DNA of 46,346 nt from assembly GCA_015066295.1 (NCBI GenBank), contig SVOR01000013.1, positions 1 to 46,346 of the forward strand, written 5' to 3'. The notes below the pieces were generated by a model. It made no database searches. It was given only the letters and a program-made list of their open reading frames with translations, and was not told the origin of the DNA. Positions 9,358 to 17,220 of the stretch are shown piece after piece (position 1 is the stretch's first letter; each line of letters opens with the position of its first letter). Origin of the DNA: Oscillospiraceae bacterium (GTDB taxonomy: Bacteria > Bacillota > Clostridia > Oscillospirales > Acutalibacteraceae). The position numbers and the translations under genes were made by a program.

Positions 9358-10383
9358 ATGAAAAGAATTTTAAGCATTCTTTTGTGTGTGACCTTGTTAT
9401 TTGTTCTTGTTGGTTGCGGCGGACAGAGCGCAGACCCACAGAATAACGCAACCAATTCGAGCAGCAGCAAAAAGGATGAACCAAAGGTGTTTAAATTAAG
9501 GTCGGCAAAATATGTTGCCAAATTTGATGATGAAAATACGGTTGTTATTTGCTGGGGTGACAGCATTACACAGGGTATGGCTATGCCAATGGGCTTTACC
9601 TATCCGCAGCATTTACAGGGTCAAATCGGCTCGCCTTATCGCGTTATAAATGCGGGTGTACCGGGCGAAACCAGTGAGGCGATCTTATCGCGTGCCAACG
9701 CTATTGAATTCTGCCTTACCAATGACGTAACCTTTAAAAAGGGCGAAAAACAGGCCCTGCTTGACCGCACGCTGTTCAAGTCGGTAGGCGCAGAAACCCC
9801 TATAACCTATAAGGGCTTTGGCAATCAGCTAAAGCTCAGCAGCGTTATAATTGACGGCAAAAAATACACCATCGAGTACGAAAAGGGCGAGTCCTACGAC
9901 GTTGGCACCTACAAGCTAACTCGAGAAAATACCGCCTCGGCACTCACCTTAAAGGCGGGCACCAAGGTAAAATACGATTACTCCTCACAATATAAAAAGG
10001 TGCATTGCAACGTAATTCTTATGGGCGCTAATGATGATAGCAGCGACGCCAAGTCACTTATCGAAAAATATAAAAAATTGACAGATTTAAACGAAAACTA
10101 CATAGTTATAATTCCGTTCTATTCTGAGGATTTTTCCGAAGAATTTATCGAAGCCTTCGGTGATAAAGCGCTTAATGCTCGTGATTATTTTATGAATCAG
10201 GCGCACAAGGATTATGACATAGAGCTAACCGATACCGATAAGACTTGTATTAAAAGGGGCTTAATTCCCAACACCTATACCTACAAGGGTAATATGGCTG
10301 ACTGCCACCTTAACGAAAAGGGTTATTTAATCCTTGGTGAACTGGTTTACAAAAAGGGTCAAGAGCTTGGATATTGGAAATAG
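9358..10383 (+). CDS. SGNH/GDSL hydrolase lipoprotein (copy 2)
   Basis: 341 residues, ATG with AGAGGGG upstream, 12 bp after the previous stop. Lipobox V-L-V-G-C gives lipid-anchored Cys20, followed by a Ser/Asn/Lys-rich linker. Catalytic blocks are intact: W-G-D-S-I-T-Q-G (Ser69), G-A-N-D (Asn225) and A-D-C-H-L-N (Asp315, His317; spacing D-x-H rather than the usual D-x-x-H). Very similar to the next gene over its whole length. It is probably a surface esterase attached to the outer face of the membrane. Confidence 0.8.
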   Translation: MKRILSILLCVTLLFVLVGCGGQSADPQNNATNSSSSKKDEPKVFKLRSAKYVAKFDDENTVVICWGDSITQGMAMPMGFTYPQHLQGQIGSPYRVINAGVPGETSEAILSRANAIEFCLTNDVTFKKGEKQALLDRTLFKSVGAETPITYKGFGNQLKLSSVIIDGKKYTIEYEKGESYDVGTYKLTRENTASALTLKAGTKVKYDYSSQYKKVHCNVILMGANDDSSDAKSLIEKYKKLTDLNENYIVIIPFYSEDFSEEFIEAFGDKALNARDYFMNQAHKDYDIELTDTDKTCIKRGLIPNTYTYKGNMADCHLNEKGYLILGELVYKKGQELGYWK

Positions 10384-10394
10384 GAGATGTTAAA

Positions 10395-11441
10395 ATGAAA
10401 AGAATTTTAAGCATACTTTTATGCGCGTCCTTGTTATTTGTTTTTGTCGGTTGCGGCTCACAAGGTGAGGGCAAACCGCAGGGGGACAATAAAACCAATT
10501 CAAGTTCTAATATAAGCAGCGACGAAAAGAGTGAGCAAAAGTTGTTTAAATTAACGGCGGCAAAAAAAGTTGACAAATTTGATGATGAAAATACGGTAGT
10601 TGTTTGTTGGGGCGATAGTATTACACAGGGTATGGCTATGTCAGAGGGATATACCTATCCGCAGCATTTACAGGGTCAAATCGGCTCGGCATTTCGTGTT
10701 ATAAATGCGGGTGTACCGGGCGAAACCAGCGAGGCGATTTTATCGCGTGCCAATGCTATTGAAATTTGCCTTACCAACGACGTAACCTTCAAAAAGGGCG
10801 AAAGTCAGGTTGCGCTCGACCGCAATTTGTTTAAGTCGGTAGGCGCAGAAACCCCCATAACCTATAAGGGCTTTGGTAATCAGCTTAGACTTAACAACGT
10901 TATAATTGACGGCAAAAAATACACCATCGAGTACGAAAAGGGCGAGTCCTACGACGTTGGCACCTACAAGCTAACTCGCGAGAATACCGTCTCGGCACTC
11001 ACCTTAAAGGCAGGCACCAAGGTAAAATACGATTACTCATCACAATATAAAAAGATTCATTGCAACGTAATCTATATTGGCGGTAATGACGGCAAATTGA
11101 CTGCCGACGTAATTATCAATAAATACAAGAAGCTCACAGCGCTAAATGAGAATTATATTGTTATAATTCCGCACTATTCAGAAAATGACCTTGCCAAAGA
11201 ATTTAAAGAGGCGTTTGGTGATAAGGCGCTCGACATTCGCGAATATATGATAAAACAAGCTCATATTGATTACGGCGTAGAGTTAACCGGTATGGATGGT
11301 TACTGCATTAAAAAGAATATCGTTCCCACAAGCTACAGCTACAAAAATCAAAGGGGCGATGCCCACCTTAACGAGCTCGGCTATAAAATTCTTGCCGATC
11401 AGGTTTACAAAAAGGGACAGCAGCTTGGATATTGGAAGTAA
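10395..11441 (+). CDS. SGNH/GDSL hydrolase lipoprotein (copy 3)
   Basis: 348 residues. The ATG at 10395 is preferred over the one at 10374 because TAGGAG lies 5' of it and it restores the lipoprotein signal (F-V-G-C, Cys20). Catalytic residues are present: W-G-D-S-I-T-Q-G (Ser75), G-G-N-D (Asn231), G-D-A-H-L-N (Asp322, His324). It ends with the same Y-K-K-G-Q-x-L-G-Y-W-K C-terminus as copies 1 and 2, which marks one duplicated family. It is the last gene of the cluster and is followed directly by a terminator. Confidence 0.8.
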   Translation: MKRILSILLCASLLFVFVGCGSQGEGKPQGDNKTNSSSNISSDEKSEQKLFKLTAAKKVDKFDDENTVVVCWGDSITQGMAMSEGYTYPQHLQGQIGSAFRVINAGVPGETSEAILSRANAIEICLTNDVTFKKGESQVALDRNLFKSVGAETPITYKGFGNQLRLNNVIIDGKKYTIEYEKGESYDVGTYKLTRENTVSALTLKAGTKVKYDYSSQYKKIHCNVIYIGGNDGKLTADVIINKYKKLTALNENYIVIIPHYSENDLAKEFKEAFGDKALDIREYMIKQAHIDYGVELTGMDGYCIKKNIVPTSYSYKNQRGDAHLNELGYKILADQVYKKGQQLGYWK

Positions 11442-11469
11442 AAAAGAGGGGAATTACCCCTCTTTTTTT
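11441..11469 (+). terminator. Rho-independent terminator of the SGNH cluster
   Basis: AAAAAGAGGGG (11441-11451), AATTA loop, CCCCTCTTTTTTT. Confidence 0.85.
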
Positions 11470-11480
11470 ATACATTTTTC

Positions 11481-11509
11481 TTGTAAAAATAAAGTATATA
11501 TGTTATTAT
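11481..11509 (+). promoter_or_regulatory. Promoter of the glycyl radical enzyme operon
   Basis: TTGTAA (11481-11486), 17 bp, TATTAT (11504-11509). Confidence 0.6.
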
Positions 11510-11552
11510 TACCTTGAAGAGATATTAGTTTTTTGTGAAAGGAGATATTATT

Positions 11553-13538
11553 ATGAAAGAACTATTACATTATATAGTTTCCAAGCAACACCACAAATTC
11601 AGAAAGACGGTTGATTGGAATTTAGCCGAGGAATATAGCAAAAAGGGTTTAACCCCCGTCGAGCGTATGACCGATAGATTTGAGCGTTTGACGGCGGCCG
11701 AAACACCCGTTATTTTGCCGAACGAAAAGATTTGCTTTATGCGCACAATCAGTAACATACCCGACTGCTTTACCGAAAAGGAGTGGGAGGATATAAAGGC
11801 TAAGCATTACGTTCACGAGCTTGGCTATATGTCAAACCTGTCACCCGATTACGAGAAGATTATCAGCATCGGTCTTTTGGAAGCAAGAAAAACAGCCGAC
11901 GAATATAGTCGCCGCAGCATCGACGCTATAATTGCGCTTGCCGACCGCTATAAAGACGAGGCCGAAAAGCAGGGCAGAGACGATATAGTTGCAACCCTTA
12001 ACCGCGTTCCTCGTTACGGCGCAACAAACTTACGTGAAGCACTTCAGTTTTTCCGTATAGTTCACTATGCGCTTTGGCTCGAGGGCAACTATCACAATAC
12101 GGTTGGTAGATTTGATAAATATATGTATCCCTATTTCAAAAAGGATATGGATGCAGGCGTTTACACTCCCGAGTCAGCGCTCGAGCTTATCGAGGACTTT
12201 TTCCTTTCCTTTAATAAGGATAGCGATACATACGTTGGCGTTCAGCAGGGCGATAACGGTCAGAGTATGATGCTCGGCGGTATGGACGAGAACGGCAACG
12301 AGGTGTTTAATGACCTTTCAAAGCTTTGCCTAAAGGCAAGCAATAATCTTTTACTTATCGACCCCAAAATAAATTTGAGGGTTAATAAAAACACACCCAT
12401 CGAGGTTTACGAGCTTGGCACCGAGCTTACTAAGGCAGGTCTTGGCTTCCCGCAGTATAGCAACGACGATATCGTTATTGCAGGTCTTGAAAAACTCGGT
12501 TACGAGCATGACGATGCCGTTAATTACACCTGCGCGGCTTGTTGGGAGTTCATAGTGCCGAAGGTTGGCGCCGACGTTGCCAATATAGCGGCGCTCTCAT
12601 ATCCGAAGGTTATCGACGATGCAATTCACTCATCGTTTGATAAATGCGAAACCTTTGACGACTTTATGGCAGACGTTAAGGCGCGTATTCTTGTCGAGTG
12701 CGATAAGATTACCGATTCTGTTAAAGATTTGTGGTTTGTTCCGTCACCCTTTATGAAGGTTATGATGTCGGTTGACGATATTGCCGAGGGCGGCAAATAT
12801 AATAACTTCGGTGTTCACGGCACAGGTATTGCCACTGCCGCAGATTCACTCGCAGCTATAAAGAAATACGTTTACGATGAAAAGAAGTTTACAAAGGCAC
12901 AGCTTTTAAAGGCTGTTGACGAGGACTTTGCTAACGATAGCGATATGCTTGCCGTTCTTCGTTACGAGGCGCCCAAAATGGGACAGAATAACGATGAGGT
13001 AGACGCTCTCGCTTGCAAGCTTTTATCCTTCTTTGCCGATGGTCTTGAGGGCAAAAAGAACTGCCGCGGCGGTATTTGGCGCGCAGGCACAGGCTCGGCA
13101 ATGTACTATTTATGGCACGCTGCCGAAATCGGCGCTTCACCCGACGGTCGTCGCAAGGGCGAGCCCTTTGGCACCAACTTCTCTTGCAGTATATACGCTA
13201 AAATACCGGGACCGATTTCGGTTATTTCGTCCTTCTCGAAGCCCGATTTCAGCCGCGCTATCAATGGCGGTCCCTTGACACTCGAATTCCATGGCGGTAT
13301 GTTTAATAATGAGGATAGCATCGGCAAGGTTGCCCGCCTTGTTAAATCATATTTTGATATGGGCGGTCATCAGCTACAGCTTAATGCCGTTAATGCGGCG
13401 GCAATGCGTGATGCACAGCTTCATCCCGAAAATCATATGCAGTTGGTTGTTCGTATATGGGGCTGGAGCGCATATTTTGTAGAGCTTGATAAGGAATATC
13501 AAGACCACGTGCTCGCACGTCAGGAATATACGGTATGA
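11553..13538 (+). CDS. Compact glycyl radical enzyme (pyruvate formate-lyase superfamily), substrate unknown
   Basis: 661 residues; ATG at 11553 has AAAGGAGAT at the right distance. The C-terminus holds the glycyl radical loop V-R-I-W-G-W-S-A-Y-F (radical Gly637) and the middle holds the thiyl cysteine site N-Y-T-C-A-A-C-W-E (Cys327, Cys330, Glu332). The Cys-x-Glu arrangement resembles the G-C-V-E site of dehydratases, C-N lyases and arylacetate decarboxylases, not the Cys-Cys of true pyruvate formate-lyase. Characterised members are about 750-900 residues, so this one is short, and the Gly before the catalytic Cys is Ala. The activase gene overlaps its stop codon (ATGA). It should work anaerobically in the cytoplasm. 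Reaction not assignable from sequence. Confidence 0.85.
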   Translation: MKELLHYIVSKQHHKFRKTVDWNLAEEYSKKGLTPVERMTDRFERLTAAETPVILPNEKICFMRTISNIPDCFTEKEWEDIKAKHYVHELGYMSNLSPDYEKIISIGLLEARKTADEYSRRSIDAIIALADRYKDEAEKQGRDDIVATLNRVPRYGATNLREALQFFRIVHYALWLEGNYHNTVGRFDKYMYPYFKKDMDAGVYTPESALELIEDFFLSFNKDSDTYVGVQQGDNGQSMMLGGMDENGNEVFNDLSKLCLKASNNLLLIDPKINLRVNKNTPIEVYELGTELTKAGLGFPQYSNDDIVIAGLEKLGYEHDDAVNYTCAACWEFIVPKVGADVANIAALSYPKVIDDAIHSSFDKCETFDDFMADVKARILVECDKITDSVKDLWFVPSPFMKVMMSVDDIAEGGKYNNFGVHGTGIATAADSLAAIKKYVYDEKKFTKAQLLKAVDEDFANDSDMLAVLRYEAPKMGQNNDEVDALACKLLSFFADGLEGKKNCRGGIWRAGTGSAMYYLWHAAEIGASPDGRRKGEPFGTNFSCSIYAKIPGPISVISSFSKPDFSRAINGGPLTLEFHGGMFNNEDSIGKVARLVKSYFDMGGHQLQLNAVNAAAMRDAQLHPENHMQLVVRIWGWSAYFVELDKEYQDHVLARQEYTV

Positions 13539-14350
13539 TAAAGGGAACAGTTTTTGATATAAAGGAAATGACAGTACACGATGGCCCAGGCTCTCGTGTT
13601 ACTGTTTTTATGAAGGGCTGTCCGCTAAGATGCCTATGGTGTCATAATCCCGAAGGCCTATCTCCCGAGCCTCAGCTGATGATAAAGGAAAATCTGTGTG
13701 AAAAATGCGGACTTTGTGTGCGCGGCTGTGCGCATGAGGAGTGTCAGCCCTTTGGCAGGTGCATACATGCGTGCCCCAAGGGACTCGTGAGTGTTGCTGG
13801 TGTTGAATATACGCCCAAGCTCTTGGCAGAGCGCCTTAATAAATACAAGGACTTCTTAAATAGAGTTGGCGGCGGCATAACCTTTTCGGGCGGCGAGCCG
13901 CTTTTACAAGCCGAATTTATAATTGAAACCTTAAAGCATATAAAGGGCATACATATTGCGCTTCAAACCTCGGGCTATTGCGAGAGTGACGTGTTCGAAA
14001 GGGTGCTAAATGCGGTCGATTACGTGCTTTATGACATAAAGCTTGCCGACGGCGACGAGCATCTAAAATATACGGGTGTCGATAATGCGCTAATCCTTAA
14101 AAATTTCGAAATTTTAAGAAATTCAGGCAAGCCCTTTGTGGTTCGCATACCTTTAATACCGGGCATAACCGATACCGCTAAGAACCTTTCGGCAATATCT
14201 GAAATAGTGGGCGATACAAGGGTGGAAATTATGCGCTACAACCACTTTGCACCCTCAAAATATAAGATGGTGGGACTCGAATTTTCGCTTCCTGACCTGC
14301 CCTCAAACGATGTAGATTTAAGCGTTTTTAAAAACGCGGTTATGCTGTAA
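13535..14350 (+). CDS. Glycyl radical enzyme activase (radical SAM)
   Basis: 271 residues. The SAM-cleaving cluster motif is C-P-L-R-C-L-W-C (Cys29, 33, 36), followed by a ferredoxin-like insert with Cys55, 58, 61, 65 and Cys70, 76, 80, as in activases of the glycerol/choline type rather than the short PflA type. S-G-G-E-P (SAM amino-group binding) follows at about residue 119. It installs the radical on Gly637 of the enzyme encoded just upstream; the 4-bp ATGA overlap implies coupled translation. Confidence 0.9.
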   Translation: MIKGTVFDIKEMTVHDGPGSRVTVFMKGCPLRCLWCHNPEGLSPEPQLMIKENLCEKCGLCVRGCAHEECQPFGRCIHACPKGLVSVAGVEYTPKLLAERLNKYKDFLNRVGGGITFSGGEPLLQAEFIIETLKHIKGIHIALQTSGYCESDVFERVLNAVDYVLYDIKLADGDEHLKYTGVDNALILKNFEILRNSGKPFVVRIPLIPGITDTAKNLSAISEIVGDTRVEIMRYNHFAPSKYKMVGLEFSLPDLPSNDVDLSVFKNAVML

Positions 14351-14442
14351 AAGCATTTATTATAATTGCACAAGTTTTTAAAGATGTGATTGTCTAAATA
14401 GCACAATTATAGGCTTTGGGGTTAAAAACTTTTGATAAATTC

Positions 14443-14471
14443 TTGACTAAAAATCACGACTATGGTATTAT
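14443..14471 (+). promoter_or_regulatory. Promoter of LRR_5 gene copy A
   Basis: TTGACT (14443-14448), 17 bp, TATTAT (14466-14471). The downstream leader is nearly the same as that of copy B. Confidence 0.75.
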
Positions 14472-14502
14472 TTAATTACTAATTTATAAGGAGAAAAAGA
14501 CT

Positions 14503-15681
14503 ATGAAAAGACTTTTATCAGCACTTGTCTTAATCGCTGTTTTGATGACTGCTTGCTTTGTAGGCGCAATGCCCGCAGCCGCAGCCGAAATCAACTATGA
14601 CGATTTTGACATTTACGATGGTATTCTTGTTGAATACTTAGGACCTGGCGGCGACGTTGTAATTCCTTCAAAGGATGCCGACGGCAACCCTGTTACCGAA
14701 ATCGACAGCAAGGCTTTCTATGATAACGATGATATTACAAGCGTTGTTATTCCCGAAGGCATCGAAAAGATTGGTAGTTCAGCATTCGAGTTTTGCGATT
14801 ATCTCGAAAGCGCTACACTTCCCTACTCACTTGAGAAGTGCGGCATCTCAATCTTCCGTATGTGTCCTGCAATCACAAAGATGGTTGTTCCTGCAAATCT
14901 TAAGGATGTTCCTCAGGACTTCTGCGCAGGTTGTAATTCCTTAACAGAGATTGTTATTTCTTATGGTGTTGAAACTATTGGCGTTTACTCTTTCTGTAAC
15001 ATGAAAAACCTTGAGAGAATTGTTTTCTCTGAAACAGTAAAGGAAATCTACGGTCTTGCACTTGCAAACAACACCTCTGAAAAGACCGAGGTTGTTATTT
15101 GTAACCCCATGTGCGAGCTCGGCTATATGAATGGTTATAGAAATAGCGGACTTGGCAGCAGCAATACCGGTAAGGAATTTAGATCTCCCTTTGCTTCTCC
15201 GGACCATAAGAAGACCTCGTGGACCTTCATAGTTCCCGAAGGCTCAACCGTTGCTAAGGACCTCGAAGCATACGACAACCCCAACTACAGAATTCGTACT
15301 GCCGATAAGTCCTATTTCGACGAGCTTCCCGAAAACCAGAGTACTTTCGGTGTTCAGTCGGCTGATGACGTAGAGCGTCCCGATGATAATAAAGGCGACG
15401 ATAATACCGACGACGACAATAATAACAACAACAATAACAACAATAATAATAACAATTCAAGCTTAGACCTTACTAAGATTCTGATTATCGTAGGTGCTAT
15501 ATTCGGCGGAATTATCCTCTTAATCGTTATCATAGTTGTAGTAGTTATTATTCTTAAGAACAACAAGAAAAAGAAAAAGGCTGCCGCAAAGGCTGCACGT
15601 CGTGCCGCAAAGAAGGCCGCTGAGGAAGCTCCTGTAGAAGAAGCTCCCGCAGAAGAAGCTCCCACAGAGGATGCTGAATAA
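14503..15681 (+). CDS. LRR_5 membrane protein, copy A
   Basis: 392 residues, AAGGAGAAAAAG before ATG. Signal peptide to about residue 28 (P-A-A-A-A), LRR_5 repeats from about 35 to 200 (I-D-S-K-A-F-Y-D, I-G-S-S-A-F-E-F patterns), a low-complexity Asp/Asn linker ending in 13 Asn residues, one transmembrane helix (about 325-347), then a Lys/Arg/Ala-rich stretch and an acidic E-E-A-P tail. Expected topology: repeats outside, charged tail inside. There is no sortase signal. The N-terminal two thirds are nearly identical to copy B. Function unknown; adhesion or envelope contact is the usual guess for the family. Confidence 0.8.
   Translation: MKRLLSALVLIAVLMTACFVGAMPAAAAEINYDDFDIYDGILVEYLGPGGDVVIPSKDADGNPVTEIDSKAFYDNDDITSVVIPEGIEKIGSSAFEFCDYLESATLPYSLEKCGISIFRMCPAITKMVVPANLKDVPQDFCAGCNSLTEIVISYGVETIGVYSFCNMKNLERIVFSETVKEIYGLALANNTSEKTEVVICNPMCELGYMNGYRNSGLGSSNTGKEFRSPFASPDHKKTSWTFIVPEGSTVAKDLEAYDNPNYRIRTADKSYFDELPENQSTFGVQSADDVERPDDNKGDDNTDDDNNNNNNNNNNNNNSSLDLTKILIIVGAIFGGIILLIVIIVVVVIILKNNKKKKKAAAKAARRAAKKAAEEAPVEEAPAEEAPTEDAE
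15418..15456 (+). repeat. AAY trinucleotide run (13 Asn codons)
   Basis: Thirteen consecutive AAT/AAC codons, absent from copy B. Such a run can change length by slippage in steps that keep the frame. Confidence 0.8.
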
Positions 15682-15690
15682 TTAAAGATA

Positions 15691-15720
15691 AAAAGAGGTG
15701 GTTCTACCACCTCTTTTTTT
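15691..15720 (+). terminator. Rho-independent terminator of copy A
   Basis: AAAAGAGGTGGT (15691-15702), TCT loop, ACCACCTCTTTTTTT. Confidence 0.9.
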
Positions 15721-15733
15721 GTGCAATAAATTG

Positions 15734-15762
15734 TTGACAAAAAAGGTATTTTAATGTATTAT
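15734..15762 (+). promoter_or_regulatory. Promoter of LRR_5 gene copy B
   Basis: TTGACA (15734-15739), 17 bp, TATTAT (15757-15762); a stronger -35 than copy A. Confidence 0.8.
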
Positions 15763-15793
15763 TTAATTACCAAATTATAAGGAGAAAAAGACT

Positions 15794-16978
15794 ATGAAAA
15801 AACTTTTATCAGCACTTGTCTTAATCGCTGTTTTGATGACTGCTTGCTTTGTAGGCGCAATGCCCACAGCCGCAGCAACCAACTATGACGATTTTGACAT
15901 CTACGATGGTATTCTTGTTGAATACTTAGGCCCCGGTGGCGACGTTGTAATTCCTTCAAAGGATGCCGACGGCAACCCTGTTACCGAAATCGACAGCAAG
16001 GCTTTCTATGATAACGATGATATTACAAGCGTTGTTATTCCCGAAGGCATCACAAAAATTGGTAGCGAAGCATTTTCTTTCTGCGACTATCTCGAAAAGG
16101 TAAGCCTTCCTTACTCGCTTGAGAAGTGCGGCATTTCTACCTTCCGTAGAAGCCCTGCAATCAGCAAGATTACAATTCCTGCAAAGCTTAAGGACGTTCC
16201 TCAGGACTTCTGCTCGGGTTGTACTTCTTTAACAGAGGTAGTTATTTCCTATGGTGTTGAGACCATCGGTGTTTATGCTTTCTGTGATATGAAAAACCTC
16301 GAGAGAATCGTATTCTCTTCAACCGTTAAGGAAATCTATGGTCTTGCTATTGCAAACAATACCTCAGATAAGACCGAGGTTGTTATCTGTAACCCCATGT
16401 GCGAGCTTGGTTATATGAACGGTTATAGAACAAATGATGGCAAATACTCGGGTAAAGAATACGTTTCACCCTTTGGCTCGCCTCAGCACAAGAAAACTGC
16501 TTGGACCTTCATAGTTCCCGAAGGCTCAACCGTTGCTAAGGACCTCGAAGCATACGACAATCCTAACTTCAGAGTTCGTACCGCTGACAAGACATACTTT
16601 GACGAGCTTCCCGAAAACCAGAGCGATTTCGGTGTTCAGTCAGCAGAGGATGCACAGGCCGAGATAGAGCAAGAGCAAGAGGAAGAGGAAGGCGGCAACG
16701 AGAACAACGGTAATGCCGCAACCAACAATGGCACAGGCTCAAGTTTTGACCTTACTAAGATTCTTATAATCTTTGGCGCTGCATTTGGCGGACTTATTCT
16801 CTTAATAGTAATCATCATAGTAGTTGTTATTATTGTTAAGAACAACAAGAAAAAGAAGAAGGCTGCTGCAAAGGCTGCACGTCGTGCCGCTAAGAAGGCT
16901 GCCGAGGAAGCTCCCGTAGACGAAGCTGTTGTAGAAGAAGCTCCCGTAGACGAAGTTCCCACAGAGGATGCAGAATAA
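15794..16978 (+). CDS. LRR_5 membrane protein, copy B
   Basis: 394 residues, same ribosome site and signal peptide as copy A. LRR_5 region, membrane helix and K-K-K-K-A-A-A-K-A-A-R-R-A-A tail match copy A closely, but the linker differs: a Gln/Glu-rich stretch followed by Gly/Asn instead of poly-Asn. Copy B has its own promoter and terminator, so the two can be expressed separately. Same expected topology and uncertainty as copy A. Confidence 0.8.
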   Translation: MKKLLSALVLIAVLMTACFVGAMPTAAATNYDDFDIYDGILVEYLGPGGDVVIPSKDADGNPVTEIDSKAFYDNDDITSVVIPEGITKIGSEAFSFCDYLEKVSLPYSLEKCGISTFRRSPAISKITIPAKLKDVPQDFCSGCTSLTEVVISYGVETIGVYAFCDMKNLERIVFSSTVKEIYGLAIANNTSDKTEVVICNPMCELGYMNGYRTNDGKYSGKEYVSPFGSPQHKKTAWTFIVPEGSTVAKDLEAYDNPNFRVRTADKTYFDELPENQSDFGVQSAEDAQAEIEQEQEEEEGGNENNGNAATNNGTGSSFDLTKILIIFGAAFGGLILLIVIIIVVVIIVKNNKKKKKAAAKAARRAAKKAAEEAPVDEAVVEEAPVDEVPTEDAE

Positions 16979-16992
16979 TACATAAAGCAAAT

Positions 16993-17030
16993 AAAAATCC
17001 CAGGTGTCAAAAGACACTTGGGATTTTTTT
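16993..17030 (+). terminator. Rho-independent terminator of copy B
   Basis: A 16-bp stem (16993-17008 with 17013-17028, one G-U pair), AAAA loop, TTTTTTT. Confidence 0.9.
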
Positions 17031-17037
17031 GCATAAC

Positions 17038-17211
17038 AACCACCTGATTTGTAGGTGGTTAAAATTTGAGCCTTGCCGATTTCCGCCGCAGCGGAGGCTC
17101 CACTTGTCAGGGGAGCTGTCATTTTGGAAAAATGACTGAGGGGTAGTTGTTAGCTTCTCTCCCTCAGTCTTTTGCTACGCAAAATCCAGCTCCCTCGTCA
17201 GAGGGAGCGAG
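17038..17211. repeat. MITE-like block of nested inverted repeats
   Basis: The core (17096-17211) consists of two ~50-bp arms in inverted orientation: AGCTG..ATTTT..ACTGAGGG on the left, and CCCTCAGT..AAAAT..CAGCTCCC on the right. Smaller hairpins lie to the left: AACCACCT/AGGTGGTT (17038-17060) and GAGCCT/AGGCTC (17068-17100) around CCGCCGCAGCGG. It contains no reading frame of note and sits between convergent genes. Looks like a dispersed intergenic repeat. Confidence 0.6.
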
Positions 17212-17220
17212 ACTTATGTT

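Noticed and set aside
14361..14411. TATAATTG...CAATTATA inverted repeat after the activase gene, as a terminator
   Set aside because: Only 8 bp, a loop of over 30 bases and no T-run; too weak to call.
15354..15740. Minus-strand frame of 128 codons opposite LRR_5 copy A
   Set aside because: It is the antisense reading of the Asn and Lys/Ala-rich coding stretches (poly-Leu and poly-Ala/Phe), without a ribosome site.
17082..17211. Transposase-encoding insertion sequence
   Set aside because: No transposase frame exists in or near the inverted repeats; only a non-autonomous element is possible.
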